From: Planctomyces sp.
GTDB lineage: Bacteria > Planctomycetota > Planctomycetia > Planctomycetales > Planctomycetaceae
Length of the DNA stretch: 32,080 bases
Assembly: GCA_005791255.1 (NCBI GenBank)
Contig: SXXK01000461.1
Location: 1 to 32,080, forward strand
Reading direction: 5' to 3'
A program made the position numbers and the translations under genes. How positions within the stretch are numbered: position 1 is the stretch's first letter; each line of letters begins with the position of its first letter. Positions 23,854-31,666 of the stretch are shown piece after piece. Below the pieces are notes generated by a model. That model made no database searches, was not told the origin of the DNA, and saw nothing but the letters and a program-made list of their open reading frames with translations.

Positions 23854-26349
23854 TCAGGCCGCCTGAGATACGGTTTCCGTCTTGCCATATCCGGCAAGAC
23901 GACTCAACACACCCAGACGCCTCGTCGCCAGCAACACCATAAACGCCGGCACCATAATCGGACGAATCACAAACGTGTCCAGCACCACACCCGTCGCCAA
24001 CGCCAGCCCCAATTGATCCATACCCACCAGACTGCCCGCCATCAGCGACGAAAATGTCCCCGCCATGATCACACCACAACTGGAAATAATACTGCCCGTT
24101 CGCTCCAGTGCCACCGTGATCCCCTTCAACGGACCATGCACCTTCTGCTCCTCGTCAATTCGAGCCATCAGGAAGATGTTGTAGTCCTCACCCACAGCAA
24201 TCAAAATCGTGAACAGGAACATCGGAACCTTCCAGTCCAGTCCCGTAAATCCCTGAGGATCCATCGCCCAAAACGCCAGATACGTAAAACCCAGCGTCGC
24301 AAAATAACTGTACAGCACCGTAAACATCAGATACGCACAAATCCCCGGCTTCTTCAGCAATGCCCACAGAATCAGATACACTCCCAGCATCACCAAAGCA
24401 TCAATGCGAATCTGATCGCGGTCCGTCACCGCCTTCAGATCACTGATCTCCGCCGTATTGCCCACAAACCACAAACGAGCCTCCCGCAGACCGTCCGGCA
24501 GCTCGTTCCGAATCCGATCTCGCAGCATCCGAAACTCACTGATGCTGCTCCGCGCAAACGGATCGTTCTTCGGAATCAGATTCACTCGAGTAATCGAGTG
24601 GTTGTTGGGGCTGACGAAGTACTGACGGGCATGCAGCTTCTGCGCCTGACGCACCGCAATGCTGGGACGAGTCCGAAACTCACGCTGACCACGCGGCGAT
24701 GACAGCGATCGCACAGAATCCAAACCCAGGTCGCCCTTCTGAGCCACCAGACGCTCCGTAAACTCCCGAATCAAGGTAAACGAAGTACCCTGCATCGTCG
24801 TGAAATCCAAACCCTCCGCCTCAATCATCAGCGTTATCGGAGACACCTCGCCGGCAGGGAAGTGCTTCTGCGCCGCCTCAGCCCCATACACACTCGATGC
24901 CGTCTTCGGCAGCTCTGACAACAACCCGTAACTCAGATCCCCAAAGAAAATCACACCCGCTGCCGCAAACGGCAGCAACACCGCCAGACTGCCCAGCCAC
25001 GCAAACCACGGACGACGCTCCAGCAACGAACCCATCCACTGCCAGCCCATCGACAACAGACGCAGATTCTTCAGCCGCGCCAAAACTCCGCGACCCGCCG
25101 GAAACGTGTCGGCAGGGCGAGTCATCATCGCAGGCCAAAATGCGTACAAGCGACACAAACGCAGAATCGCCGGCGTCAGTGTCAGGGAAGCCAGCAAACA
25201 CACTCCCAAACCAAACGTAATCGCCACACCCGCCTGACTGAACTTGCCAAACTCCGCAAAATACATCATCCCAATGCCGCACATCACCGTGCCCGCACTC
25301 GCCGTCAATGCCGCACCAATCCGCTGCATCGTCCCCGTGATCGACTCCTCAATCGTCAGACCGGAATCCAGCTCCTCACGATAACGAGCAATCAGAAACA
25401 GACAGTAGTCCACACCGGCACCGTAAACCAGCACCGTCACGTAGGTCTCTATCCCGTTGAACAGTGATACAATTCCCATCTGAGCACCAATCGCCAGCAG
25501 ATGCTTCGATACCGCCGTCGCAACTCCCACCGTCACCAGCGGAATGAAGGCCAAAACCGGAGCACGATAGATGGCGATCAGCAGCACCACCACCAGAATC
25601 ACCGTCCAGTCTTCCGTCGACTTCGCACTCTTCCGCGACTCCATCATCATGTCACGACCAAAAGTCGCACTGCCGCTGATCGCAATCTCCAGACCCGCCG
25701 GCAATGAACCCGCCTGACCGGACGGTACCCGCCGCATCTGCTCAACAAACGCCTCCACCTCGTTCACGATCCTGACATTGGCCTGGTCCAAAAACTCCGT
25801 CGTCAGCCACAGCACGATCGTTGTCGCCTGCTTGTCTTCACTCACCAGCAGCTCACCAACCTTGCGGTCCTCAAACCACGCTATGCTCTGCACAATCTGC
25901 TGCTTGCCGCCGGCCACTCCCGCTGACGCCGCCGCCGACTTCACGCCCGCAGCATCGTCGGGCTCAGGCACGGCCCCGGATTGCTCACCCTCGGCAGACT
26001 GCTCGTCCTCCTGACCCGGTACCGGCAAATCCACAATCCGATGCAGCTCCGGTACCACCTGCTGAGCCACGAAGTCAAAATCCGAAGGCAATAAACCCTC
26101 GGTTCCACTCTCTCGACGCGCAATCAGCACCACCGTGCTGCGCATCTGGTCATCCGGAAACGCCTCTCGAAATACGCCGTTCGCTATGACGCTGTCCGAA
26201 TTCTCCGGAAGAAATGCAAACTCACCGTTCGCTACAACAGACTCCCACGGAGGCGCAACACGTACACTCACAGCCAGCAACACGACCCACGCCACCACAA
26301 TCAGCACGGCGTGACGAGCAGTCAGATCTCCAAGACGTTTGAAAAGCAT
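23854..26349 (-). CDS. MMPL/RND family transporter
   Basis: 831 residues with twelve predicted membrane segments in two halves, each preceded by a large periplasmic domain, as in MmpL/HpnN-type RND proteins that move lipids. TM1 is at about 14-30. The proton-relay Asp-Tyr pairs are present in both halves: D314-Y315 (GAGVDYCLFLIARYREE) and D722-Y723 (GEDYNIFLMARIDEE). The first periplasmic loop has an acidic, Ser/Ala-rich insertion (about 140-180). The cargo is unknown; in planctomycetes hopanoids or other envelope lipids are plausible. The frame extends to 26445 but lacks family sequence there; MLFKRLGDL at 26349 is the natural start, without a strong Shine-Dalgarno. uppS is divergent across a 388-base gap. 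Confidence 0.9.
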   Translation of the reverse strand: MLFKRLGDLTARHAVLIVVAWVVLLAVSVRVAPPWESVVANGEFAFLPENSDSVIANGVFREAFPDDQMRSTVVLIARRESGTEGLLPSDFDFVAQQVVPELHRIVDLPVPGQEDEQSAEGEQSGAVPEPDDAAGVKSAAASAGVAGGKQQIVQSIAWFEDRKVGELLVSEDKQATTIVLWLTTEFLDQANVRIVNEVEAFVEQMRRVPSGQAGSLPAGLEIAISGSATFGRDMMMESRKSAKSTEDWTVILVVVLLIAIYRAPVLAFIPLVTVGVATAVSKHLLAIGAQMGIVSLFNGIETYVTVLVYGAGVDYCLFLIARYREELDSGLTIEESITGTMQRIGAALTASAGTVMCGIGMMYFAEFGKFSQAGVAITFGLGVCLLASLTLTPAILRLCRLYAFWPAMMTRPADTFPAGRGVLARLKNLRLLSMGWQWMGSLLERRPWFAWLGSLAVLLPFAAAGVIFFGDLSYGLLSELPKTASSVYGAEAAQKHFPAGEVSPITLMIEAEGLDFTTMQGTSFTLIREFTERLVAQKGDLGLDSVRSLSSPRGQREFRTRPSIAVRQAQKLHARQYFVSPNNHSITRVNLIPKNDPFARSSISEFRMLRDRIRNELPDGLREARLWFVGNTAEISDLKAVTDRDQIRIDALVMLGVYLILWALLKKPGICAYLMFTVLYSYFATLGFTYLAFWAMDPQGFTGLDWKVPMFLFTILIAVGEDYNIFLMARIDEEQKVHGPLKGITVALERTGSIISSCGVIMAGTFSSLMAGSLVGMDQLGLALATGVVLDTFVIRPIMVPAFMVLLATRRLGVLSRLAGYGKTETVSQAA

Positions 26350-26737
26350 CGATTGCGCCCGAATTGCTGTTCTGCCACCGGGAGAACCCGGATCCACAAA
26401 CCCGCCACACACTGGTGCCTCCAAAAGACACCACAGGACAGGCAAATACCGCCGCGAAACTCATGAACTGCGTCAAGACCGTATCGTCCGGAACAGGGAA
26501 AATCAATCAACCAGCACACTCTGCAAACCTGAACACCAACCCTGCTGCCAATTGAAAAAGACGGGAAAAACAGGGATTCTGCCGAGCCTGGGCAATCTGA
26601 GCAGTTTCAGGCGTTCAACAGGACTCTGCCCGGAACACTCCCCCCCCCAACATGACCCGTAACACGACTTCTGCTACACTGCAGGCTTCCCTCTCCCCGC
26701 CAGGGCATCCCCGAGACGCACATCGGAGCCTCCTCAG
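26350..26737. other. Divergent gap between MMPL transporter and uppS
   Basis: No convincing gene. It holds a small GC hairpin (CCGGG-AGAA-CCCGG, 26378-26391) in the transporter leader, a run of nine C (26640-26648), and the uppS promoter and ribosome-binding site. A 107-codon plus-strand open frame starting at 26339 overlaps the transporter start and has no ribosome-binding site or recognisable sequence. Confidence 0.6.
26652..26680 (+). promoter_or_regulatory. Probable promoter of uppS-cdsA
   Basis: A -35 like ATGACC (26652-26657) and a -10 TACACT (26675-26680) are separated by 17 bases, and TGN precedes the -10 (extended). A C9 run ends four bases before the -35. Predicted leader about 50 bases. 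Confidence 0.5.
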
Positions 26738-27520
26738 TTGTCAAAAGACATTCCCTACACCTACGCCCCGCTGGCCAGCTTCGACCTCGATCGAACCGGA
26801 TTGCCCCGGCACGTGGCGATCATCATGGACGGACATGGACGCTGGGCAAAGAAAAAAGGACTGCCGCGCATCGAAGGACACCGCCGAGGTGTCGGCTCAG
26901 TTCGCGCCATCGTCGAAGAAGCCTCCCGGCTCGGACTCCAGCAACTCACCCTCTACTGCTTCTCCAGCGAAAACTGGAAACGACCACCCCGCGAACTCTC
27001 GCTCCTCATGCAGCTCCTCCGACAGTACCTCGTCGAAGAACGCCGCGAAATTCACCGCCAGGGACTCCGATTCCGCGTCATCGGAGTCATCTCGGGACGT
27101 GACCCCGTCATCCAGCAGGAAATCGCCGCCACCGAACAACTCACCGCCAACAACAACGGCATGACACTCTGCCTCGCCATCAACTACGGTTCCAGACAGG
27201 AAATTACACTCGCCGTGCAAAAACTCGCTCAGGCCGCCAAAGACGGCCAGCTCGACCCGCTCAGCATCGACGAACACACCATCGCCTCCGCACTCATGAC
27301 CACCGGCATGCCCGACCCCGACCTCGTCATCCGCACCGCCAGCGAATTCCGCATCAGCAACTTCCTGCTCTGGCAGATCAGCTACGCCGAACTCTGGGTC
27401 TCCGATCGTCACTGGCCCGAATTCAAAGCTGACGATTTCCGCACGGCCCTCAGAGACTTTCGACAACGCGATCGCCGCTTCGGCGGACTCTCCACCGATC
27501 AGCCAGCCTCCGACGGCTGA
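26738..27520 (+). CDS. uppS: Isoprenyl (undecaprenyl) diphosphate synthase UppS
   Basis: 260 residues. It is a cis-prenyltransferase that builds the lipid carrier for peptidoglycan and surface glycans. Landmarks are the first motif IIMDGHGRWAKKKGLPR, with Asp31 binding the diphosphate/Mg site, then GHRRG, LTLYCFSSENWKRP, INYGSRQEI and the late RISNFLLWQISYAELW. In the first motif the nearly universal Asn (MDGNGRW) is His33. The late motif has RTASEFRISN where RTGGEQRISN is usual. The start is TTG, since no ATG or GTG lies nearby upstream; GGAG stands nine bases before it. cdsA follows after 34 bases, the common bacterial arrangement. Confidence 0.94.
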   Translation: MSKDIPYTYAPLASFDLDRTGLPRHVAIIMDGHGRWAKKKGLPRIEGHRRGVGSVRAIVEEASRLGLQQLTLYCFSSENWKRPPRELSLLMQLLRQYLVEERREIHRQGLRFRVIGVISGRDPVIQQEIAATEQLTANNNGMTLCLAINYGSRQEITLAVQKLAQAAKDGQLDPLSIDEHTIASALMTTGMPDPDLVIRTASEFRISNFLLWQISYAELWVSDRHWPEFKADDFRTALRDFRQRDRRFGGLSTDQPASDG

Positions 27521-27554
27521 GATTCGCCACCACCTCCGTTTTCAGGAATCACAC

Positions 27555-28445
27555 ATGCTCGGCTGGCGCCTGCTCATGTCCGCTATCCTTATCCCGCTCG
27601 TCTGCGTCCTGTTTCGCACGGACCTGCAGCTGGGACCGCCCGCATGGATCCTCTTTGCACTGTGCCTGCTCATCAGCGGCCGCAGCGCATGGGAACTGAC
27701 GGACCTGCTGAAAACACGCTCCCTTCAACCCTGCTTCCCCCTCACAGGCAGCCTCAGCTTACTCATCGTTGCCGCCGCATGGCTGCCAGCACTGCTGCAA
27801 CCCGGTCAAACCCCGCCAGCCAGCTCCGCTCTCGCCAGCATCGCAGCCGCCACTACCGCCAGCCTCCTCATACTCCTCGCATGGGAAGCCTGGAAGTTCG
27901 ACGAACCCGGTCGCTCCATGGAAACGCTGGGCACCAATCTGCTGACAGTGCTCTACGCCGGAGCCCTCCTGGCAGTCACCGCACAACTCCGCTGGTGCCC
28001 CGCCGCAGACAATGGCTACTTCGCTCTCGCCTCAATGATCATCTGCGTCAAATCCGGAGACACCTGCGCTTACACCTTCGGACGACTCTGGGGAAAACGC
28101 AAAATGGCACCCAGACTCAGCCCCGGAAAAACCTGGATGGGACTCGTCGGAGCCATCGTCGGAAGCATCGCCGGAAGCTGGCTCTGGCTCAGCTTCGCCG
28201 GAACACTGTTCCAGCACTCCCCACAGGCCAGCAGCCTCCCCGTCGTACTCCTCTACGGTCTTACCACCGGACTCGCCGGACTCGTCGGTGACCTCGTCGA
28301 ATCACTCATCAAACGCGACGTCGGACGCAAAGACTCCGCCACTCTCATGCCCGGCTTCGGCGGACTCCTCGACCTCGTCGACAGCCCACTCTACGCCGGA
28401 CCAGTCGCACTCGCCTGGTGGATTCTCCTGCCACCAGCCAGCTGA
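27555..28445 (+). CDS. cdsA: Phosphatidate cytidylyltransferase CdsA
   Basis: 296 residues with about eight membrane segments. It makes CDP-diacylglycerol from phosphatidate and CTP for phospholipid synthesis. The C-terminal family signature is present as ESLIKRDVGRKDS followed by LMPGFGGLLDLVDS, preceded by SGDTCAYTFGRLWGK and the SPGKTWMG block. The usual signature reads PGHGGxxDRxD; here the His is Phe and the Arg is Leu, while the Lys, both Asp and the glycines are kept. AGGA lies seven bases before the ATG. It is probably co-transcribed with uppS. Confidence 0.93.
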   Translation: MLGWRLLMSAILIPLVCVLFRTDLQLGPPAWILFALCLLISGRSAWELTDLLKTRSLQPCFPLTGSLSLLIVAAAWLPALLQPGQTPPASSALASIAAATTASLLILLAWEAWKFDEPGRSMETLGTNLLTVLYAGALLAVTAQLRWCPAADNGYFALASMIICVKSGDTCAYTFGRLWGKRKMAPRLSPGKTWMGLVGAIVGSIAGSWLWLSFAGTLFQHSPQASSLPVVLLYGLTTGLAGLVGDLVESLIKRDVGRKDSATLMPGFGGLLDLVDSPLYAGPVALAWWILLPPAS

Positions 28446-28537
28446 ACCACCCTCATTCGCAGCAAACAGCCCGCACAAAAAACAGGAATCTGCAGCCCGC
28501 TGCGTCAGCCCCGGGACACCCGCACATGACCCGTCCG

Positions 28538-28579
28538 CCACCGTCCACCGTCAACCGTCAACTGAAAACTGAAAAACCC
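28538..28579. repeat. Drifting heptamer tandem repeat downstream of cdsA
   Basis: Six consecutive 7-base units read CCACCGT, CCACCGT, CAACCGT, CAACTGA, AAACTGA, AAAACCC. Each differs little from its neighbour although first and last differ greatly. It lies in the 296-base convergent gap between cdsA and the Tyr-rich protein, which otherwise holds only a weak hairpin. Confidence 0.65.
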
Positions 28580-28678
28580 GCTGCCTTCATCCTCCCGCCG
28601 CAACATCCTGTGCAGCAGAAAAACAAAGACAACGGGTTCGGCCTCAGGCCACGGCTCTGTCCGGTATCCACGCAACAA

Positions 28679-28694
28679 CCGACGTCCCTGTCGG
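28679..28694 (-). terminator. Weak terminator-like hairpin after the Tyr-rich gene
   Basis: On the minus strand CCGAC-AGGGAC-GTCGG is followed by TTGTTG, 48 bases after the stop at 28742. The five-pair stem and broken T-run make this tentative. Confidence 0.3.
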
Positions 28695-28741
28695 CCCGTC
28701 ACGCGGTCCCCACAACACAGCCGCTGATCTCGCATTCCGGA

Positions 28742-29029
28742 TCAAAAGACATCCAGAATGAAATGGTGACCGCTGTGGTACGGCTTCTCAGTCGGATAAA
28801 AGTTGTACCAGCTCTTGTTGTACACCGGGATCCGCATCGAAGGCTCGTAGCGATAGTACATGTGATCGTACTGCTGCGGCTTCTGAAATGAATGCGGATA
28901 GTAGATGTACGGGTAATAGTAGAAACGCTGCCAGTCCGAAGGCTGTCCCGGAGGAGCAGCTTCCACCGTCCTCGTCGAGCTCAGCACAGCGACCGCGATG
29001 ACAGCAATCGCAACCAATCTCTTCAGCAT
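28742..29029 (-). CDS. Small Tyr-rich secreted protein
   Basis: 95 residues. A clear signal peptide (1-24, MLKRLVAIAVIAVAVLSS core, cut near VEA-AP) leads to a mature protein of about 71 residues, 14 of them Tyr, with repeated Tyr-Pro pairs (FYYYPYIYYPHSF, YYRYEPSMRIPVYN) and a conserved-looking end GHHFILDVF. There are no Cys in the mature part. I recall similar short proteins in other planctomycetes, sometimes labelled calmodulin-binding without support; no function is assigned. The frame runs to 29158, but GGAGG at 29042-29038 is eight bases before the ATG at 29029, which begins the signal peptide. Base composition is balanced (16 G, 15 C in 28801-28860), unlike the C-rich neighbours, which suggests codon selection for high expression. 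Confidence 0.85.
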   Translation of the reverse strand: MLKRLVAIAVIAVAVLSSTRTVEAAPPGQPSDWQRFYYYPYIYYPHSFQKPQQYDHMYYRYEPSMRIPVYNKSWYNFYPTEKPYHSGHHFILDVF

Positions 29030-29126
29030 CTGAATCCCCTCCGGCGAAACTGCCTGACAAGGCTGCACACGCCAGCCTGTACACCCCAGAACCACCTGAA
29101 ATATTCGACGAGCTCGGCACATGGAT

Positions 29127-29161
29127 CGATTTTCCGACAACTCATAGGGTTGTCGCAATCG
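29127..29161. promoter_or_regulatory. Two-part hairpin in the leader/promoter of the Tyr-rich gene
   Basis: An inner stem CGACAAC/GTTGTCG with loop TCATAGG is extended by an outer stem CGATT/AATCG across a small internal loop: 12 pairs in all. It lies about 100 bases upstream of the Tyr-rich protein's ATG. Confidence 0.4.
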
Positions 29162-29236
29162 CCCCCGGAAACAGAACCTCGACCCACTGTGCCGAGCCTC
29201 GTCTCAATACGCATACCGCGGCTCTGTACCCGACTT

Positions 29237-29259
29237 CTGTGAATCTCTCCCATTCACAG
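29237..29259. promoter_or_regulatory. Perfect 8-bp inverted repeat CTGTGAAT/ATTCACAG
   Basis: The arms are separated by seven bases (CTCTCCC). The geometry (8-7-8) is the same as at 2199-2221, but the sequence differs. Operator or RNA hairpin; unproven. Confidence 0.35.
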
Positions 29260-29445
29260 GTGCAGGTCCCGCGACAGGCGTTAACATCGGCACCACCGGG
29301 CGCAGAAAATCAGTACATTCAGCAGAATCGTCAGTTCCCGCAGCCAGCCACCCGCAAAAACTGGGCGAATACCCGCCCCTTCCACTCCCAAATTCCCCCG
29401 CCATTCGCAAAAATCACCGACAACTCCAGCCTTTTTTCCGAATCC

Positions 29446-29467
29446 CACAGATTTTTCACAGGTTTTT
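29446..29467 (+). promoter_or_regulatory. Tandem 11-bp direct repeat upstream of the 688-residue protein
   Basis: CACAGATTTTT is followed directly by CACAGGTTTTT (10 of 11 identical). Two half-sites at an 11-base period is the arrangement bound by OmpR/PhoB-type response regulators. It ends 87 bases before the ATG at 29555. Confidence 0.35.
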
Positions 29468-29554
29468 CCCCTTAATGGCAACCTTGCGGCAGCTTTCACC
29501 CGCCCGGCTGCCTGCACACGACTCACTCACTGCTCACCCCCCCGGATCTCGCTC

Positions 29555-31621
29555 ATGCTCAAACTGCACGGACGTTTACTGCACCTCGTCACACTCACCC
29601 TGCTCCTGCTGACCAGCACCCGCACCGCTCACGCCGACGAAACCGCTCCCACCTCCCGCGGACGAATCTTCGGCCGCGTCTGGCACACCAACCTTCGCCC
29701 TGAAGACAGCTTCCGCTACCTCAATACCGTCCGCGAACAACTCGCTGTACCACAATCGCCCGTCATGCTGATGGGAGGTGCTGCGGGTCGAGTCTCCGTG
29801 GGCATGGGCCCCAGACGTATCCGCAAACCCGATGAAGCCGCTCCCGAAATGGCCGGCACCCTGTTCTTCCTGCAAACACTCCCCGAAGTCTCACTCAATA
29901 ACCCCATCACCTTCGAAACCTGCGAATCCCGGGATAAGTTCGAAGAACTTGTCCGACAGCAGGCGGGCATGATGGGACCCGCCGTCGAAATTCTCGGCGA
30001 AGACGACCGCTTCGAAGTCAAACTCGACTTCGAAAAACTGCGCAGCACGCCCCCGCAGATTGCCCCCGCCGGACCCGGCAAGGGCGAAACCAAACAAACG
30101 ATTTCCATCGCCATCGTCGCCACTGCCAGCATCGGTGACGCTGCTGGCACTGCCGGAAAACCACCCGAACCACCCAAATCCATGTCCACATGGTACCGCT
30201 ATCAGGACGGCATCATGTATTCCTGCCGATCCGATGCCCTGCACACACTGGAACTGCCCACCCGCGAAAGCCTGAAACTCGACGAAGAACACAGCGGCCA
30301 GGATCTGTACGCCGACTTCGACTTCACTCAGGTCCCCTCGGACTTCCGCCAGGCTTTCTGGGCCGCACTCGAAAGCCAGGCCTCCGTCTTCCTGCAGCGA
30401 TTCGACAACGAAGCCGAAGGCACATATTCACTCCGTCGAGTCCTGGCGGAGGGACGACTGGAACTGCTGCGGCGAGTCATGTTCGACATTGACCGCGCCC
30501 GCTTCGCACTGAAACTGTCCGCCGAAACCGGACAGCCCGTGGTCAGCCAGCTGCGAATTCGCGCCCGCGAAAACAGCACACTCGCTTCCTTCCTGTCCGT
30601 TGTCAGCAATCAGGGCACGCAGTTGGCCGCCCTCCAGGACGAATCATCACCGCTGGTCGTTTCCACCACCGTCGCCATCCCCGAATCCATTCGGCCGTTC
30701 CTCAGCGTACTCGCCGGTTCAACCGGACTCCGACTCAAGGAAGCAGCCGGTGATACCCCGGCCGCCGCAGTCCTCGTCGATGACCTCGTCGCAGCACTGC
30801 AGCAGACCGTCGACTACGGCATCCTCGACGCCTCATTCTGCCTCCGCGGCACCGTCGAAAACGGACTGCTGCCCTGCGGAGGCATGCGGCTGGAATCCGC
30901 CGAAAAATTCCTCGACGCCCTCGAATTCCTCCTGCAGGCCACCTCAGCCAGCGAAGCCGTCACCGTCAGCCGCTCAGAAACCGGTGACTACCGCATGCTC
31001 TCGATCCGCGCTGAAAAAACGCCCGTGCCCTTTGCCGGCAACGCCATCCCCGTGCAGCTGAATCTCGCCGCCACCGGGTCCTGGTTGTGGTTCACTGTGG
31101 GGAATGAATCCGGAGTGCAGATGCTGGAAGAGATTGTTGCCGGCAGCGAACAGGCGCTGCAGAAAAATTCCATCGGCTCACCCCTGCTCGTGCGCATGCA
31201 GCTCAGCCAGTGGCTGGGACAAACAGACGATGCACTCAGTAAAGTTCCCGGACTGTGGCTGGACACACTCGAACGCTGGCTGCAGAAAACCACCGCACCC
31301 AAAATGTCGTTCTCAATCAACGGGCAGGCCTCCAGCCCCGAACCCGCCGAAGCACCTAAGTTCAACAGCTACGCGGCCAAAGCGCTCACAAAGGAAGACT
31401 CCGATGTCGAATTGAAGATTCGCTCCGCAGAACAGGAACTGCTTGTCGATGCCAGCGTCGGCACCGGCATCGCTCGCTTCGCCGTCGCCCAGTTCCTCGA
31501 CGCTCAAAGCCGCATGTTCAGCAATATGCGGTTTTCATTCGGTGCCTCGGGGCAGGGCGGAGCCATCAAGTTGCAGGTCGGCGGAGCAGAAGGTGCTGGT
31601 GGCACACCCCCCAAAAAATAA
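29555..31621 (+). CDS. Large secreted protein of unknown function
   Basis: 688 residues, family not recognised. A signal peptide (about 1-27, LVTLTLLLLTSTRTAHA cut before DE) implies export. The rest is soluble, without Cys clusters or membrane helices. A Gly/Met-rich patch follows at about 72-90 (VMLMGGAAGRVSVGMG). Alternating helical and strand-like sections include a passage (about 330-365) near RIRARENSTLASFLSVVSNQ, and a Gly-rich tail ends PPKK. No catalytic motif is evident. The segment 31081-31140 has 23 G and 8 C, the reverse of the gene's usual C excess. The start ATG has no Shine-Dalgarno. A membrane protein gene begins 45 bases after the stop and is probably in the same unit. Confidence 0.82.
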   Translation: MLKLHGRLLHLVTLTLLLLTSTRTAHADETAPTSRGRIFGRVWHTNLRPEDSFRYLNTVREQLAVPQSPVMLMGGAAGRVSVGMGPRRIRKPDEAAPEMAGTLFFLQTLPEVSLNNPITFETCESRDKFEELVRQQAGMMGPAVEILGEDDRFEVKLDFEKLRSTPPQIAPAGPGKGETKQTISIAIVATASIGDAAGTAGKPPEPPKSMSTWYRYQDGIMYSCRSDALHTLELPTRESLKLDEEHSGQDLYADFDFTQVPSDFRQAFWAALESQASVFLQRFDNEAEGTYSLRRVLAEGRLELLRRVMFDIDRARFALKLSAETGQPVVSQLRIRARENSTLASFLSVVSNQGTQLAALQDESSPLVVSTTVAIPESIRPFLSVLAGSTGLRLKEAAGDTPAAAVLVDDLVAALQQTVDYGILDASFCLRGTVENGLLPCGGMRLESAEKFLDALEFLLQATSASEAVTVSRSETGDYRMLSIRAEKTPVPFAGNAIPVQLNLAATGSWLWFTVGNESGVQMLEEIVAGSEQALQKNSIGSPLLVRMQLSQWLGQTDDALSKVPGLWLDTLERWLQKTTAPKMSFSINGQASSPEPAEAPKFNSYAAKALTKEDSDVELKIRSAEQELLVDASVGTGIARFAVAQFLDAQSRMFSNMRFSFGASGQGGAIKLQVGGAEGAGGTPPKK

Positions 31622-31666
31622 TCCCGCACGATGCACCATCGCTGGCACCTGCCTCGAGGAACCTTC

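Larger units (their letters stand above)
29030..29554. other. 525-base divergent gap with several inverted and direct repeats
   Basis: No convincing gene. It contains the Shine-Dalgarno of the Tyr-rich gene (29038-29042), two hairpins (29127-29161, 29237-29259), T-runs with an 11-bp direct repeat (29446-29467) and a C7 run near 29535. Its length and number of repeats suggest a regulatory region for one or both flanking secreted-protein genes. Confidence 0.6.

Noticed and set aside
23730-23897. N-terminal extension of HisA into the transporter gene
   Set aside because: HisA begins at MLQLLPAID; the upstream residues do not match the family.
26350-26445. N-terminal extension of the MMPL transporter
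   Set aside because: The extra 32 residues precede the normal MLFKRL start and have no ribosome-binding site or family resemblance.
29431-29470. T-runs with TTTTTCACAG considered as DnaA boxes or an origin
   Set aside because: None matches TTATCCACA well, there is no dnaA/dnaN neighbourhood, and the skew does not change sign there.
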